Below are positions 1 to 8,670 of a stretch of 64,000 nucleotides of DNA, in pieces; the stretch's first letter is position 1, and every line of letters begins with the position of its first letter. A program made the translations under genes and the position numbers. The notes under the pieces were generated by a model. That model had not been told where the DNA came from, made no database searches, and saw only the letters and a program-made list of their open reading frames with translations. This stretch comes from Variovorax paradoxus (lineage in GTDB: Bacteria > Pseudomonadota > Gammaproteobacteria > Burkholderiales > Burkholderiaceae_C), in NCBI RefSeq assembly GCF_029919115.1, contig NZ_CP123990.1, positions 1,240,001 through 1,304,000 of the forward strand. Direction: 5' to 3'.

Positions 1-14
1 TTGCATGCCGGCTG

Positions 15-845
15 TCATTGGTCGCCGAACGGGCCTTGCGCCGTGAAGGCGCCGCCCTGGTAGATGGCGTTGGGGTCGGTCGGCGCCACGGGCGGTTGAG
101 CCTCGACCTTGTCGCGGAACACTTCGGACGTGTCCTGCGGCACGAACCCCAGGTGCGCGGCTGCGCTGTTGTCCCACCACACATCGCGGTTGGCCGACAT
201 GCCGTAGACGACGGTGTGCTTCACCTCGGGTGTGAAGAGCGACTTTTCGATCAGCGTGGTGAGGTCGCGGTAGCTGAGCCAGGTGCTCATCATCCGCCGG
301 TTGAGCGGCTCGGGGAACGAGGAGCCGATGCGGATGCTCACGGTTTCGATGCCGTACCGGTCGAAGTAGAACTGCGCCACGTCTTCGCCGAACGACTTGG
401 AAAGGCCGTAGTAGCCATCGGGCCGGCGGGCAACGTTGGCGTCGAGGTGCTCGCTCTGCTTGTAGAAGCCGATCACGTGGTTGGAGCTTGCGAACACCAC
501 GCGCTTCACGCCGTGGCGGCGGGCGGCTTCATAGATGTGGAACACGCCCTTGATGTTGGCTTCGAGAATCTCTTCGAACGGACGCTCGACCGACACGCCG
601 CCAAGGTGCACGATGGCATCGCATCCTTCGACCAGTGCATGGACCGCGGCTTTGTCGGAAAGGTCGCAGGGCACCAGTTCTTCATGCGCACCCTCGGAGG
701 GCGCGACTGCGGCAATGTCGGAAAGGCGCAGGATCCCGGCATAGGGGCGCAGGCGTTCACGCAGTACCTTGCCCAGGCCGCCGGCCGCGCCGGTGAGCAG
801 GATCCGGGGGAGCTTGTTGTTCGAAACTTGTGAGGACGTCGACAT
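15..845 (-). CDS. udh: Uronate dehydrogenase (NAD-dependent SDR)
   Basis: Predicted to oxidise D-glucuronate or D-galacturonate to the aldaric acid lactone with NAD, the first step of oxidative uronate breakdown in the cytoplasm. The 276-residue protein has the nucleotide-binding motif TGAAGGLG near residue 18, a Ser-Ser-Asn stretch near residue 115 and a YGLSK (YxxxK) catalytic motif near residue 145, the extended-SDR layout and length of bacterial uronate dehydrogenases. It is divergent from a FadR-type regulator and the glucarate genes, which strengthens the assignment. Start is the ATG at 845; no strong ribosome site precedes it. A general NAD-dependent epimerase is the alternative. Confidence 0.85.
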   Translation of the reverse strand: MSTSSQVSNNKLPRILLTGAAGGLGKVLRERLRPYAGILRLSDIAAVAPSEGAHEELVPCDLSDKAAVHALVEGCDAIVHLGGVSVERPFEEILEANIKGVFHIYEAARRHGVKRVVFASSNHVIGFYKQSEHLDANVARRPDGYYGLSKSFGEDVAQFYFDRYGIETVSIRIGSSFPEPLNRRMMSTWLSYRDLTTLIEKSLFTPEVKHTVVYGMSANRDVWWDNSAAAHLGFVPQDTSEVFRDKVEAQPPVAPTDPNAIYQGGAFTAQGPFGDQ

Positions 846-992
846 GTTTGTTGGCGCTTGGAATGGGTTGGTTCTGTCGGTCAGGGATCCGGAGGCCGCT
901 GGGCTGAAACTTCAGCTGGATATCGGGTCAGTCCAAATAACCGGCCGATGGATAGAGCGGCGCTTTCGGAGGGCTGGAGTGATAAGTTATCT

Positions 993-1005
993 GTTGTCGT
1001 ACAAC
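993..1005. promoter_or_regulatory. Candidate operator for the FadR-type regulator (site 1)
   Basis: The 13-bp sequence GTTGTCGTACAAC has 5-bp arms around CGT and fits the TnGTnnnACnA pattern known for FCD-domain GntR proteins. It lies 18 bp before the regulator start, in the region shared with divergent udh. Read on the other strand it is GTTGTACGACAAC, and an 11-of-13 match occurs at 1886-1898 before the Bug receptor. Binding is inferred. Confidence 0.55.
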
Positions 1006-1023
1006 TAATAGGGGATTATTATC

Positions 1024-1845
1024 TTGACCATGGTCCAAACGGCTACGGGTAATCCCTCAATATCGACCGCGGCGGCGGAAGTCGCCGCCGGCGGCTCCTA
1101 TGCGGGGCGCGCGCGCCCGCGCGGCCTTGCCCATGGGCTGGTGGAAGACCTGGGCGAGAAAATCCGCAATCAGTCGCTGCGACCCGGCGACAAGCTGCCC
1201 ACCGAGTCGGCCATCATGAAGTCGTTCGGCGTGAGCCGCACCGTGGTGCGCGAAGCGCTGTCCAAGCTGCAGGCCGCCGGGCTGGTTGAAACGCATCACG
1301 GTGTCGGCACCTTTGTGCTGCAGCCGCGCGCGGCGGGCATGTTCCGGCTCGACTCGACCGACATCGCCAACTCCGTGGACGTGCTGGCGGTGCTTGAGCT
1401 CCGCATCAGCCTCGAGACCGAATCTGCCGGGTTGGCCGCCTCGCGCCGCACCGAGGAGCATCTGCTTGCCATGCGCCAGGCACTCGACGATTTCGAGCGC
1501 AACGTGGCGGTGGCAGGGGACACCGTGGCGCCCGATTTCCGCTTTCACCTGCAGATCGCCCAGGCCACCGGCAATCCGTATTTCGCGGACATCATGAGCC
1601 ACCTGGGCACCACGATCATTCCGCGCACGCGCATCACCGCCATTCGCAACTACGACCGGCGCGGCGAATACCTGAGCCGCGTGAACCGCGAGCACGAAGA
1701 GATCTACGCGGCCATTGCGCGGCGCGATCCCGAATCGGCCCGCGCGGCCATGCGCATTCATCTCACCAACAGCCGTGAGCGGCTGCGTGTTGCGCAAGAA
1801 GCGGCCCAGCAGACGGGCGCCACGCAGCCGCCGGCGGCTTCCTGA
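1024..1845 (+). CDS. FadR/GntR-family regulator of the uronate/glucarate cluster
   Basis: DNA-binding repressor or activator. A winged helix near residues 35-100 carries the GntR signature (SLRPGDKLPTESAIMKSFGVS, then RTVVREALSKLQAAGLV), followed by an all-helical FCD effector domain to about residue 260. Known FCD regulators in such clusters respond to sugar acids. A TTG start at 1024 is chosen because GGGGA lies 8 bp upstream; an ATG at 1030 is in frame. It reads towards the catabolic genes and away from udh, and two similar 13-bp sites flank the gene, suggesting autoregulation. The N-terminal 30 residues are Ala/Gly-rich and probably disordered. Confidence 0.85.
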   Translation: MTMVQTATGNPSISTAAAEVAAGGSYAGRARPRGLAHGLVEDLGEKIRNQSLRPGDKLPTESAIMKSFGVSRTVVREALSKLQAAGLVETHHGVGTFVLQPRAAGMFRLDSTDIANSVDVLAVLELRISLETESAGLAASRRTEEHLLAMRQALDDFERNVAVAGDTVAPDFRFHLQIAQATGNPYFADIMSHLGTTIIPRTRITAIRNYDRRGEYLSRVNREHEEIYAAIARRDPESARAAMRIHLTNSRERLRVAQEAAQQTGATQPPAAS

Positions 1846-1885
1846 ACGAAATTTCCGGCAATACGCTGGACAATCGTTGTTTGTG

Positions 1886-1898
1886 GTTGTACGATGAC
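1886..1898. promoter_or_regulatory. Candidate operator for the FadR-type regulator (site 2)
   Basis: GTTGTACGATGAC matches the reverse strand of the site at 993-1005 in 11 of 13 positions. It lies about 28 bp before the start of the Bug receptor gene, inside a wider imperfect inverted repeat (GTTTGTGGTTG at 1880-1890 against CAACACAAAC just downstream). The position suits control of the receptor-kdgD-gudD transcript. Inference from sequence similarity only. Confidence 0.5.
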
Positions 1899-1926
1899 TG
1901 ACAACACAAACCAGCTGGAGACTTGA

Positions 1927-2904
1927 ATGAGCTTGAAAAGACGTGATCTGGTGCTCGGTGCCCTCGGCGGCGGGGTGCTTGCAGCCAGCGGCGCTGCGCA
2001 TGCAGCCGACAACTGGCCATCGAAGCCGATTCGTATTGTGGTGCCTTACCCGCCCGGCGGTTCGTCCGACATCATTGCCCGCTCCATCAGCCAGCCGCTG
2101 TCGGAAGCACTCGGCCAGCCGGTCATCGTCGAGAACAAGCCCGGTGCCAACGGCAACCTCGGCGCCGACTACGTCGCCAAGTCCAGGCCCGATGGCTACA
2201 CGCTTCTGTTGTGCGACGTGGGCGCGCTCGCCATCAGCCCCTCTGTCTACACCAAGCTGTCGTTCGATCCGTCGAAGGACCTGCGCGGCGTGACCATGCT
2301 GGCCTATTCGCCCCACCTGCTGGTGGTGCACCCGTCGGTCCAGGCCAACAACCTGAAGGAACTGGTCGCACTGTCGAAGAAGTCGGAAGTCAATTTTGCG
2401 GTGACCGCCACCGGCAGCGCACCGCACCTTGCCGGCGTGGCGCTCGAGCGTGCCAGCGGCGCGCGTTGGCAATACGTGCCCTACAAGGGCGGCGTGCAGG
2501 CGGTGCAAGACACCGTTGCAGGCCAGACCCAGATACTGATGAACGGCATGCTTGCCACCTTGCCGCATGTTCAAAGCGGCAAGCTCAAGGTGCTCGGCGT
2601 TTCCAAGTCGACGCGCATGCCGCTCATCGGCGAAGTGCCCACCATTGCGGAGCAGGGCGTGGCCGGTTTCGAGTCGGGCACGTGGCAAGGGGTGCGGGTT
2701 GCCAAGGGCACGCCGGACGCCATCGTCCAGCGTCTCAACAAGGAACTGATCACCGTCATTCGCGCGGCCGACATCCGCTCGCGCCTTGCAGGGCAGGGCG
2801 CCGAGGTCGTGACCATGGCCCCGGCCGAAGAAGAGCAGTTCTTCGGCAAGGAACGCGCACGTTGGGCCAAGGTGGTTGCCGACGCCGGCATCAAGCTGGA
2901 CTGA
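1927..2904 (+). CDS. Bug-family tripartite tricarboxylate transporter receptor
   Basis: Periplasmic solute-binding protein of the TctC/Bug family, 325 residues, typical length. The N-terminus carries a twin-arginine-like signal (KRRDLVLGALGGG) with an AHA cleavage site near residue 27, then the family opening KPIRIVVPYPPGG and the GANGNLGADYVAKS loop. Its position between the regulator and kdgD suggests an aldarate or uronate ligand, but Bug ligands cannot be read from sequence. No TctA/TctB membrane subunits occur in the window, so it is an orphan receptor, which is common in Burkholderiales. GGAG lies 6-9 bp before the ATG. Confidence 0.9.
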   Translation: MSLKRRDLVLGALGGGVLAASGAAHAADNWPSKPIRIVVPYPPGGSSDIIARSISQPLSEALGQPVIVENKPGANGNLGADYVAKSRPDGYTLLLCDVGALAISPSVYTKLSFDPSKDLRGVTMLAYSPHLLVVHPSVQANNLKELVALSKKSEVNFAVTATGSAPHLAGVALERASGARWQYVPYKGGVQAVQDTVAGQTQILMNGMLATLPHVQSGKLKVLGVSKSTRMPLIGEVPTIAEQGVAGFESGTWQGVRVAKGTPDAIVQRLNKELITVIRAADIRSRLAGQGAEVVTMAPAEEEQFFGKERARWAKVVADAGIKLD

Positions 2905-2958
2905 CCGGCCCTCCCGATCCATTTTTTAACTCACTCTCATTGGTGTCTCGATGAATCC

Positions 2959-3092
2959 TCAAGAACTCAAATCCATCATGGGCTCCGGCCTGCTCTCGTT
3001 CCCGTTGACCGACTTCGACGCGAACTCAAGAACTCAAATCCATCATGGGCTCCGGCCTGCTCTCGTTCCCGTTGACCGACTTCGACGCGAAC
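2959..3092 (+). repeat. 67-bp tandem duplication in the 5' end of kdgD
   Basis: Bases 2959-3025 are repeated exactly at 3026-3092. The unit is 67 bp, so it shifts the reading frame by one. The native start at 2951 opens a frame encoding [17 protein letters not shown] that enters the duplicate out of frame and stops at 3184. Removing one copy restores one 303-residue frame from 2951 to 3929. The copies are identical, so the event is very recent or an assembly error. Confidence 0.95.
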
Positions 3093-3929
3093 GGGGACTT
3101 CAACAAGAGCAGCTACGAGAAGCGTCTCGAGTGGCTTGCTCCCTACGGCGCAAGCGCGCTGTTCGCGGCGGGCGGCACGGGTGAGTTCTTCTCGCTGACG
3201 GGCGACGAGTACCCCGGCATCATCAAGACCGCGGTCGACACCTGCCGCGGCGTGGTGCCGATCATCGCGGGCGCCGGCGGCCCCACGCGCTTTGCCATCC
3301 AGTGCGCGCAAGAGGCCGAGAAGGCCGGCGCCCACGGCATCTTGCTGCTGCCGCACTACTTGACCGAAGCCGGCCAGGAAGGCCTGGCCGCGCACGTCGA
3401 GGCCGTCTGCAAGAGCGTGAAGTTCGGCGTGATCGTCTACAACCGCGCCACCAGCCGCCTCAAGCCGGACACCCTGGCCGGCCTGGCCGAGCGCAACCCG
3501 AACCTCGTCGGCTTCAAGGACGGCATCGGCGACATCGAAGCCATGGTTGCCATCTACCAGAAGATGGGCGACCGTTTTGCCTACCTGGGCGGCCTGCCCA
3601 CGGCCGAGGTGTATGCAGCGGCCTACAAGGCCATGGGCACGCCGGTGTATTCGTCGGCCGTCTTCAACTTCATTCCCAAGACCGCGGTGCAGTTCTATGA
3701 GGCCGTGCGCGACGACGACATGGCCACCCAGCATCGCCTGCTGAAGAACTTCTTCATGCCGTACCTGGAACTGCGCAACCGCACGCCCGGCTACGCAGTG
3801 AGCATCGTCAAGGCCGGCGCCAAGATCGTCGGCCACGACGCAGGCCCGGTGCGCGCACCGCTCACCGACCTGAAGCCCGCGGAGATGGAGCAACTGAAGG
3901 CGCTCATCGACGCCCTCGGCCCGCAGTAA
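3045..3929 (+). CDS. kdgD: 5-dehydro-4-deoxyglucarate dehydratase, 5' end disrupted
   Basis: Dehydrates and decarboxylates 5-keto-4-deoxy-D-glucarate to 2,5-dioxopentanoate (2-oxoglutarate semialdehyde). It belongs to the DapA/NAL aldolase superfamily: GGTGEFF near residue 46, the Tyr of VIVYNR, and the Schiff-base Lys in VGFKDG. The intact gene would start at 2951, but a 67-bp tandem duplication puts that start out of frame. The only in-frame start left is the ATG at 3045, equal to native Met10, giving 294 residues without the first nine. No ribosome site precedes it, so expression may be poor. Upstream of 3045 the frame closes at a TGA at 3006. Function of the intact gene is secure. Confidence 0.85.
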   Translation: MGSGLLSFPLTDFDANGDFNKSSYEKRLEWLAPYGASALFAAGGTGEFFSLTGDEYPGIIKTAVDTCRGVVPIIAGAGGPTRFAIQCAQEAEKAGAHGILLLPHYLTEAGQEGLAAHVEAVCKSVKFGVIVYNRATSRLKPDTLAGLAERNPNLVGFKDGIGDIEAMVAIYQKMGDRFAYLGGLPTAEVYAAAYKAMGTPVYSSAVFNFIPKTAVQFYEAVRDDDMATQHRLLKNFFMPYLELRNRTPGYAVSIVKAGAKIVGHDAGPVRAPLTDLKPAEMEQLKALIDALGPQ

Positions 3930-3969
3930 ACAGCCAGTTCAGCAACAACAACAACGGAGACAACGACAC

Positions 3970-4419
3970 ATGTTCATCAAGAAGCTTTTTCTCGTGGCCG
4001 CTTCGGCGGTCGTGTTCACCGGCTGCGCCATGATGCCCGCGGGCGGCGGCGCATCGGCGGAGCCGGCGGTTGCCGCTGCCGCCGAGCGCCTGCGCGTTGC
4101 AATGATCGACCCGACCCCGGCCGCCCTTGGCGCGCTGGTGGCCGACGACCTGAGCTACGGCCATTCGGGCGGCAGGGTGGACACCAAGGACAGCTTCATC
4201 GGCGACCTGATCGCCGGCAAGTCCGACTTCGTCAGCATCGCCATCACCGAGCAGACCATCAAGGTGGTCGGCGGCGATACGGCCATCGTGCGCCATACAC
4301 TGGCGGCCGATACCTTGGATTCGGGCAAGCCCGGCAAGGTGGCGTTGAAGATCCTCGGCATCTGGAAGAAGCAGGGCAACGACTGGAAGTTGCTGGCCCG
4401 GCAAGCCGTGCGCATCTAG
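3970..4419 (+). CDS. NTF2-like (DUF4440-type) lipoprotein
   Basis: A 149-residue protein with a lipoprotein signal (FTGC lipobox, Cys near residue 19) followed by an NTF2-like/DUF4440 fold: a helical AAAERLRVAMIDPTPAAL stretch, DLSYGHSGGRVDTKDSFIGD, and strands ending LGIWKKQGNDWKLLARQ. Members are small cone-shaped proteins, often of unknown function, sometimes isomerase-like. It lies between kdgD and gudD with a GGAG ribosome site about 10 bp before the ATG, so it belongs to the same transcript. A role in handling sugar-acid intermediates is only a guess from context. Confidence 0.75.
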   Translation: MFIKKLFLVAASAVVFTGCAMMPAGGGASAEPAVAAAAERLRVAMIDPTPAALGALVADDLSYGHSGGRVDTKDSFIGDLIAGKSDFVSIAITEQTIKVVGGDTAIVRHTLAADTLDSGKPGKVALKILGIWKKQGNDWKLLARQAVRI

Positions 4420-4458
4420 CATCCAGCTTCCAGCAAGCATTCATCAGGTTTCGCGCAA

Positions 4459-5814
4459 ATGACAATCCCAGCCTCCGCTTCTTCCGTTTCTGGCGCGCCC
4501 GTGGTCACCGGCATGCGCGTGGTGCCCGTCGCGGGCCACGACAGCATGCTGATGAACCTGAGCGGTGCGCACGGCCCGTTCTTCACGCGCAACCTGCTGA
4601 TCCTGACCGACAGCGCCGGCAACACCGGCGTCGGCGAAGTGCCCGGCGGCGAGAAGATCCGCCAGACGCTCGAAGATGCACGCGGCCTCATCGTGGGCCA
4701 GCCCATCGGCAAGTACAACGCCGTGCTCAACAGCATGCGCAGCGCCTTCGCCAACCGCGACAGCGAAGGTCGAGGGCAGCAGACCTTCGACTTGCGCGTG
4801 ACCATTCATGCGGTCACCGCCGTCGAAGCGGCACTGCTCGACCTGCTGGGCCAGCATCTCGAAGTGCCGGTGGCCGCACTGCTCGGCGAAGGCCAGCAGC
4901 GCGACGCCGTGCAGATGCTCGGCTACCTGTTCTACGTGGGTGACCGCAACAAGACAGACCTGCCGTACGAGAGCGACCCCGGCGCCGACAACGACTGGTT
5001 CCGCCTGCGCCACGAAGAAGCGATGACGCCCGAGGCCATCGTGCGCCTGGCCGAAGCCACGCATGCGCGCTACGGCTTTACCGACTTCAAGCTCAAGGGC
5101 GGCGTGCTGCGCGGCGAAGAAGAGGTGGAAGCCATTCGTGCGCTGCACGAGCGCTTTCCGCAGGCGCGCGTCACGCTCGACCCGAACGGCGGCTGGCTGC
5201 TGCAAGACGCCATTCGCCTTTGCCGCGACCTGCACGGCGTCATGGCCTATGCCGAAGACCCGTGCGGTGCCGAAGGCGTGTTTTCAGGCCGCGAGGTCAT
5301 GGCCGAGTTCCGCCGTGCCACGGGCCTGCCGACCGCCACCAACATGGTGGCCACCGACTGGCGCGAGATGGTGCACAGCCTCTCGCTGCAGTCGGTCGAC
5401 ATTCCGCTGGCCGACCCGCATTTCTGGACCCTGCAGGGCTCCGTGCGCGTGGCGCAGCTGTGCCAGGCCTCGGGCCTGACCTGGGGCTCGCATTCGAACA
5501 ACCACTTCGATGTGTCGCTTGCCATGTTCACGCACGTGGCGGCGGCCGCCCCGGGCAAGGTCACGGCCATCGACACGCACTGGATCTGGCAGGATGGACA
5601 GCACCTGACCAAGGCGCCGCTGCAGATCGAGGGCGGCTTCGTGAAGGTGCCGACCCGCGGCGGGCTCGGCATCGAGCTCGACATGGACGAGGTCGAGAAG
5701 GCCCACCAGCTCTATCTGAAGCACGGGCTGGGTGCGCGCAACGATGCGCAGGCCATGCAATACCTGATCCCCGGGTGGACTTTCGACAATAAAAAACCAT
5801 GTCTGGTCCGCTGA
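4459..5814 (+). CDS. gudD: Glucarate dehydratase
   Basis: Dehydrates D-glucarate (and L-idarate) to 5-keto-4-deoxyglucarate, the substrate of KdgD. It is a 451-residue enolase-superfamily enzyme with all expected catalytic residues: the KxK pair K211/K213 in TDFKLKGG, metal ligands D241 (LDPNGGW), E266 (YAEDPCG) and N295 ([10 protein letters not shown]), and the D319/H345 dyad ([15 protein letters not shown]). Length matches characterised GudD proteins. It follows the small lipoprotein by 39 bp. A terminator-like hairpin sits after it, so expression of the downstream dehydrogenase may be lower. Confidence 0.95.
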   Translation: MTIPASASSVSGAPVVTGMRVVPVAGHDSMLMNLSGAHGPFFTRNLLILTDSAGNTGVGEVPGGEKIRQTLEDARGLIVGQPIGKYNAVLNSMRSAFANRDSEGRGQQTFDLRVTIHAVTAVEAALLDLLGQHLEVPVAALLGEGQQRDAVQMLGYLFYVGDRNKTDLPYESDPGADNDWFRLRHEEAMTPEAIVRLAEATHARYGFTDFKLKGGVLRGEEEVEAIRALHERFPQARVTLDPNGGWLLQDAIRLCRDLHGVMAYAEDPCGAEGVFSGREVMAEFRRATGLPTATNMVATDWREMVHSLSLQSVDIPLADPHFWTLQGSVRVAQLCQASGLTWGSHSNNHFDVSLAMFTHVAAAAPGKVTAIDTHWIWQDGQHLTKAPLQIEGGFVKVPTRGGLGIELDMDEVEKAHQLYLKHGLGARNDAQAMQYLIPGWTFDNKKPCLVR

Positions 5815-5842
5815 AGGTTTAGTCTCCCGTTTCCATTTCCGC

Positions 5843-5875
5843 AGCCGGACACCCAGTGCCCGGCTTCTTTCTTTT
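5843..5875 (+). terminator. Hairpin with T-rich tail after gudD
   Basis: AGCCGG (5843-5848) pairs with CCGGCT (5860-5865), followed by the T-rich TTCTTTCTTTT. It lies between gudD and the dehydrogenase, 22 bp before that start codon. The short stem suggests a partial, read-through terminator that sets the ratio of the two transcripts. Confidence 0.5.
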
Positions 5876-5897
5876 CATCGAGCAGCAAGGAACACTC

Positions 5898-7334
5898 ATG
5901 CAAAACTTCGACAACCTGATTGGCGGCGAATGGCGTGCCGGCGCAAGCTACAGCCCCAACCTCAACCCCAGCAACCTGGCCGACGTGCTGGGCCAGTACA
6001 CGCAGGGTGATGCCTCGCACGTCGACGATGCCGTGGCTGCTGCCACCGCCGCCTTCCCGGCCTGGGCCACCGGCGGCATCCAGGCACGCTCCGATGCGCT
6101 CGACAAGATCGGCAGCGAAATCCTCGCCCGCAAGGAAGAACTCGGTACCCTGCTTGCGCGCGAAGAAGGCAAGACCCGCGCCGAAGGCATCGGCGAAGCC
6201 ACCCGCGCCGGCCACATCTTCAAGTTCTTCGCCGGCGAATGCCTGCGCCTCTCGGGCGAGATCGTGCCCTCGGTGCGCCCCAACATCGGCGTGGAAATCA
6301 CCCGCGAGCCGGTCGGCGTCGTCGGCCTCATCACCCCCTGGAACTTCCCCATTGCCATTCCGGCCTGGAAGATCGCACCCGCGCTGGCCTTCGGCAACTG
6401 CGTGGTGCTGAAGCCCGCCGACCTGGTGCCCGGCTGTGCCTGGGCGCTGGCCGAAATCATCAGCCGCTCGGGCATTCCGGCCGGCGTGTTCAACCTGGTG
6501 ATGGGCCGCGGCAGCGTGATTGGCAATGCACTGGTCAACCACCCCGGCATCCATGCCATCAGCTTCACCGGCTCGGTGGGCGTGGGCCGCAACATCGCCG
6601 TCCAGTGCGTGACCAACCACAAGAAGGTGCAGTTGGAGATGGGCGGCAAGAACCCGCAGGTCATCCTGGACGACGCCGACCTGGCCCAGGCCGTGGAACT
6701 GAGCGTGCAAAGCGCGTTCTATTCCACCGGCCAGCGCTGCACGGCCTCCAGCCGCCTGATCGTCACCGAAGGCATCTACCCCAAGTTCATCGACGCGATG
6801 AAGGCCCGCATGGCCAAGATCAAGGTGGGCGATGCACTGGCGCAGGGCACCGACATCGGCCCCGTCTCGTCCAAGTCGCAGCTCGACCAGGACATGGAAT
6901 ACGTGGCCATCGGCAAGGGCGAGGGTGCCACGCTGGCCGCGGGCGGCGAACTGCTCAAGCTGGAGACCGACGGCTACTACATGTCGCCGGCGCTCTTCAG
7001 CGAAACGGCGGCCGCCATGCGCATCAACAAGGAAGAGATCTTCGGCCCGGTGGCGAGCGTGATCCGCGTGAAGAACTACGAAGAAGCGCTGGCCACGGCC
7101 AACGACACGGAGTTCGGCCTTTCTGCCGGCATTGCAACCACGAGCCTGAAGTACGCCACGCACTTCAAGCGCCACAGCCAGGCCGGCATGGTGATGGTGA
7201 ACCTGCCGACGGCAGGCGTGGACTACCACGTGCCGTTCGGCGGCCGCAAGGGCTCGAGCTACGGCCCGCGCGAGCAGGGCAAGTACGCGCAGGAGTTTTT
7301 CACCACGGTGAAGACGGCCTACACGCTGGCTTGA
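5898..7334 (+). CDS. 2,5-dioxovalerate (2-oxoglutarate semialdehyde) dehydrogenase
   Basis: Oxidises 2,5-dioxopentanoate made by KdgD to 2-oxoglutarate with NAD(P), delivering carbon to the TCA cycle. This 478-residue ALDH-superfamily protein has the PWNFP motif, the cofactor-loop FTGSVGVGR, the general base Glu in LEMGGKNPQ and the nucleophilic Cys in STGQRCTASS. The start is the ATG at 5898, preceded by AAGGA; an upstream in-frame ATG at 5856 would add residues not typical of the family. As last gene of the cluster it completes the glucarate to 2-oxoglutarate route. A succinate semialdehyde dehydrogenase is the alternative by sequence alone; context argues against it. Confidence 0.9.
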   Translation: MQNFDNLIGGEWRAGASYSPNLNPSNLADVLGQYTQGDASHVDDAVAAATAAFPAWATGGIQARSDALDKIGSEILARKEELGTLLAREEGKTRAEGIGEATRAGHIFKFFAGECLRLSGEIVPSVRPNIGVEITREPVGVVGLITPWNFPIAIPAWKIAPALAFGNCVVLKPADLVPGCAWALAEIISRSGIPAGVFNLVMGRGSVIGNALVNHPGIHAISFTGSVGVGRNIAVQCVTNHKKVQLEMGGKNPQVILDDADLAQAVELSVQSAFYSTGQRCTASSRLIVTEGIYPKFIDAMKARMAKIKVGDALAQGTDIGPVSSKSQLDQDMEYVAIGKGEGATLAAGGELLKLETDGYYMSPALFSETAAAMRINKEEIFGPVASVIRVKNYEEALATANDTEFGLSAGIATTSLKYATHFKRHSQAGMVMVNLPTAGVDYHVPFGGRKGSSYGPREQGKYAQEFFTTVKTAYTLA

Positions 7335-7342
7335 TGTTCTCC

Positions 7343-7371
7343 CGGCCACCCGCCTTCAAAGCGGGTGGCCG
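7343..7371. terminator. Hairpin between convergent genes
   Basis: CGGCCACCCGC at 7343-7353 pairs perfectly with GCGGGTGGCCG at 7361-7371 around a 7-base loop. It sits between the stop of the dehydrogenase and the convergent MFS gene, overlapping the MFS 3' end. There is no long T tract on either strand, so termination strength is uncertain. Confidence 0.5.
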
Positions 7372-8597
7372 CTGCGCGCCATCGAGCGCCGGAGGCCCAG
7401 TGCGAGCAGTACACCCATCGCGCCCGCCACGGCGACGATGACGGCTGCCGCCGGCCAGCCCATCGAGTCCACCGCACCGCCCACGATCAACGGGCCGATC
7501 ATCTGGCCCAGATTGCTGCCCAGCATGAGCAGGCCCATCGACATGGGTACCAGCCGCGCATTCGGTGACACGATGGAAGAGGTGCCGATCAGGGTTGCAG
7601 GAAGCAGGCCGCCTGCACCCGAAAAAGCCAGGCACAGCAAGAACGCCGGCACCGCGCCGAGCACCGGCAGGAAGATGCCGATGGCCGAGAGGCCCATCAA
7701 TGCGCTGGCCACGGCCGCCAGCAGCCAGCGCGCAACGCCGCGCTTCAACAGCACGCCGGCCACGAGATTGCCCGCCACATTGACGCAGCAGGCCATCGCG
7801 CTCAGCGACCCGGCTGCGGCCATGCCCACGCCCATGCGCTCGATCAGCAGCACCGGCAGAAAGCTGAAGAGCGCGAAGAACTGCAGGCTGTAGATCACGA
7901 ACGAGGCCGCGATCAACGCAGGGGCACCCGCCTTTGCGGTGTCGGCTGCATCGCGCGCCATGCTGTGCCATGAAACCGCCGCGGCACTGCCGCCGGCGCT
8001 ACGCGGAACGCCGAGCAGCAGCAACAACGCGAGCAGGGCCGCGAGCGCGGCATTGCCCAGCCAGAAGCCGCGCCATCCATCGAGAAGCGACCCGCTGAAC
8101 AGCGCTATTGCAATGCCCGTCGGCATGAAGCAACTCCAGATTGCAAAGGCCAGGTCTTTGCCGCCGGGCGAAACCATGCGTTGCAGCACCGACGGACCGG
8201 CAATGGTGATCAGCACAAAACCCAGGCCCTCGACGATGCGGCCGGCCAGCAGCACTGCAACGCCGCCTGCCAGCGCACCCGCCGTGCTTCCCGCGGCAAT
8301 GGCCATCAGCCCCGCAAGCACCAGGCGCCGGTCGCCGGCACGCGCGACCCACGCGCCAACCGGCACCGCGCCGGCCACGCCCAGCAGCGAGAACATTGCC
8401 ATCAGCCAGCCGACCATCGAGAGGTCGAGCCCGAAATCGGCGCGCAACTGCGGCACTGCAATGGCGACCTTGCCGACCTGAAGGGAAGCCACCACGCCGG
8501 CGGCCACCACCAGCGCCACGCCGCGCCAGTGCGTTGAGGAAGACGAGAGGGGGAGGGCGGCGGGCGGTGCGCCGGCCATTTCGAATTGCTTCTGCAT
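7356..8597 (-). CDS. MFS transporter (CynX/NimT-like or drug-efflux type)
   Basis: Major facilitator protein of about 413 residues with twelve predicted membrane segments and the loop-2/3 motif GAWVARAGDRRLVLAG (motif A-like). Substrate is unknown. Start is ambiguous: ATG at 8597 (used here), ATG at 8621 or TTG at 8627 are in frame, and none has a good ribosome site. It is divergent from a LysR regulator starting at 8671, the usual arrangement when the regulator controls the transporter. It converges with the glucarate cluster and need not be part of it. Confidence 0.85.
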   Translation of the reverse strand: MQKQFEMAGAPPAALPLSSSSTHWRGVALVVAAGVVASLQVGKVAIAVPQLRADFGLDLSMVGWLMAMFSLLGVAGAVPVGAWVARAGDRRLVLAGLMAIAAGSTAGALAGGVAVLLAGRIVEGLGFVLITIAGPSVLQRMVSPGGKDLAFAIWSCFMPTGIAIALFSGSLLDGWRGFWLGNAALAALLALLLLLGVPRSAGGSAAAVSWHSMARDAADTAKAGAPALIAASFVIYSLQFFALFSFLPVLLIERMGVGMAAAGSLSAMACCVNVAGNLVAGVLLKRGVARWLLAAVASALMGLSAIGIFLPVLGAVPAFLLCLAFSGAGGLLPATLIGTSSIVSPNARLVPMSMGLLMLGSNLGQMIGPLIVGGAVDSMGWPAAAVIVAVAGAMGVLLALGLRRSMARSGHPL

Positions 8598-8651
8598 GCC
8601 GCCACTTTGCGGCGGATGCATGATCAATGAAAGCGAATAATATCGGCCAAG

Positions 8652-8663
8652 TCAATCGATTGA
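8652..8663. promoter_or_regulatory. Perfect 12-bp palindrome upstream of LysR
   Basis: TCAATCGATTGA lies 7 bp before the LysR start codon and about 54 bp before the chosen MFS start. Its position in the divergent region fits an autoregulatory operator, but it also overlaps the LysR leader. Inference only. Confidence 0.4.
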
Positions 8664-8670
8664 GAAGATC

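Noticed and set aside
1057..2922. 621-codon open frame on the minus strand across the regulator and receptor genes
   Set aside because: Shadow of plus-strand genes in GC-rich DNA; His/Arg/Ala-rich, no family motifs, and both plus-strand genes are clear.
5712..7349. 545-codon minus-strand frame over the semialdehyde dehydrogenase
   Set aside because: Antisense shadow; low-complexity composition and no start context.
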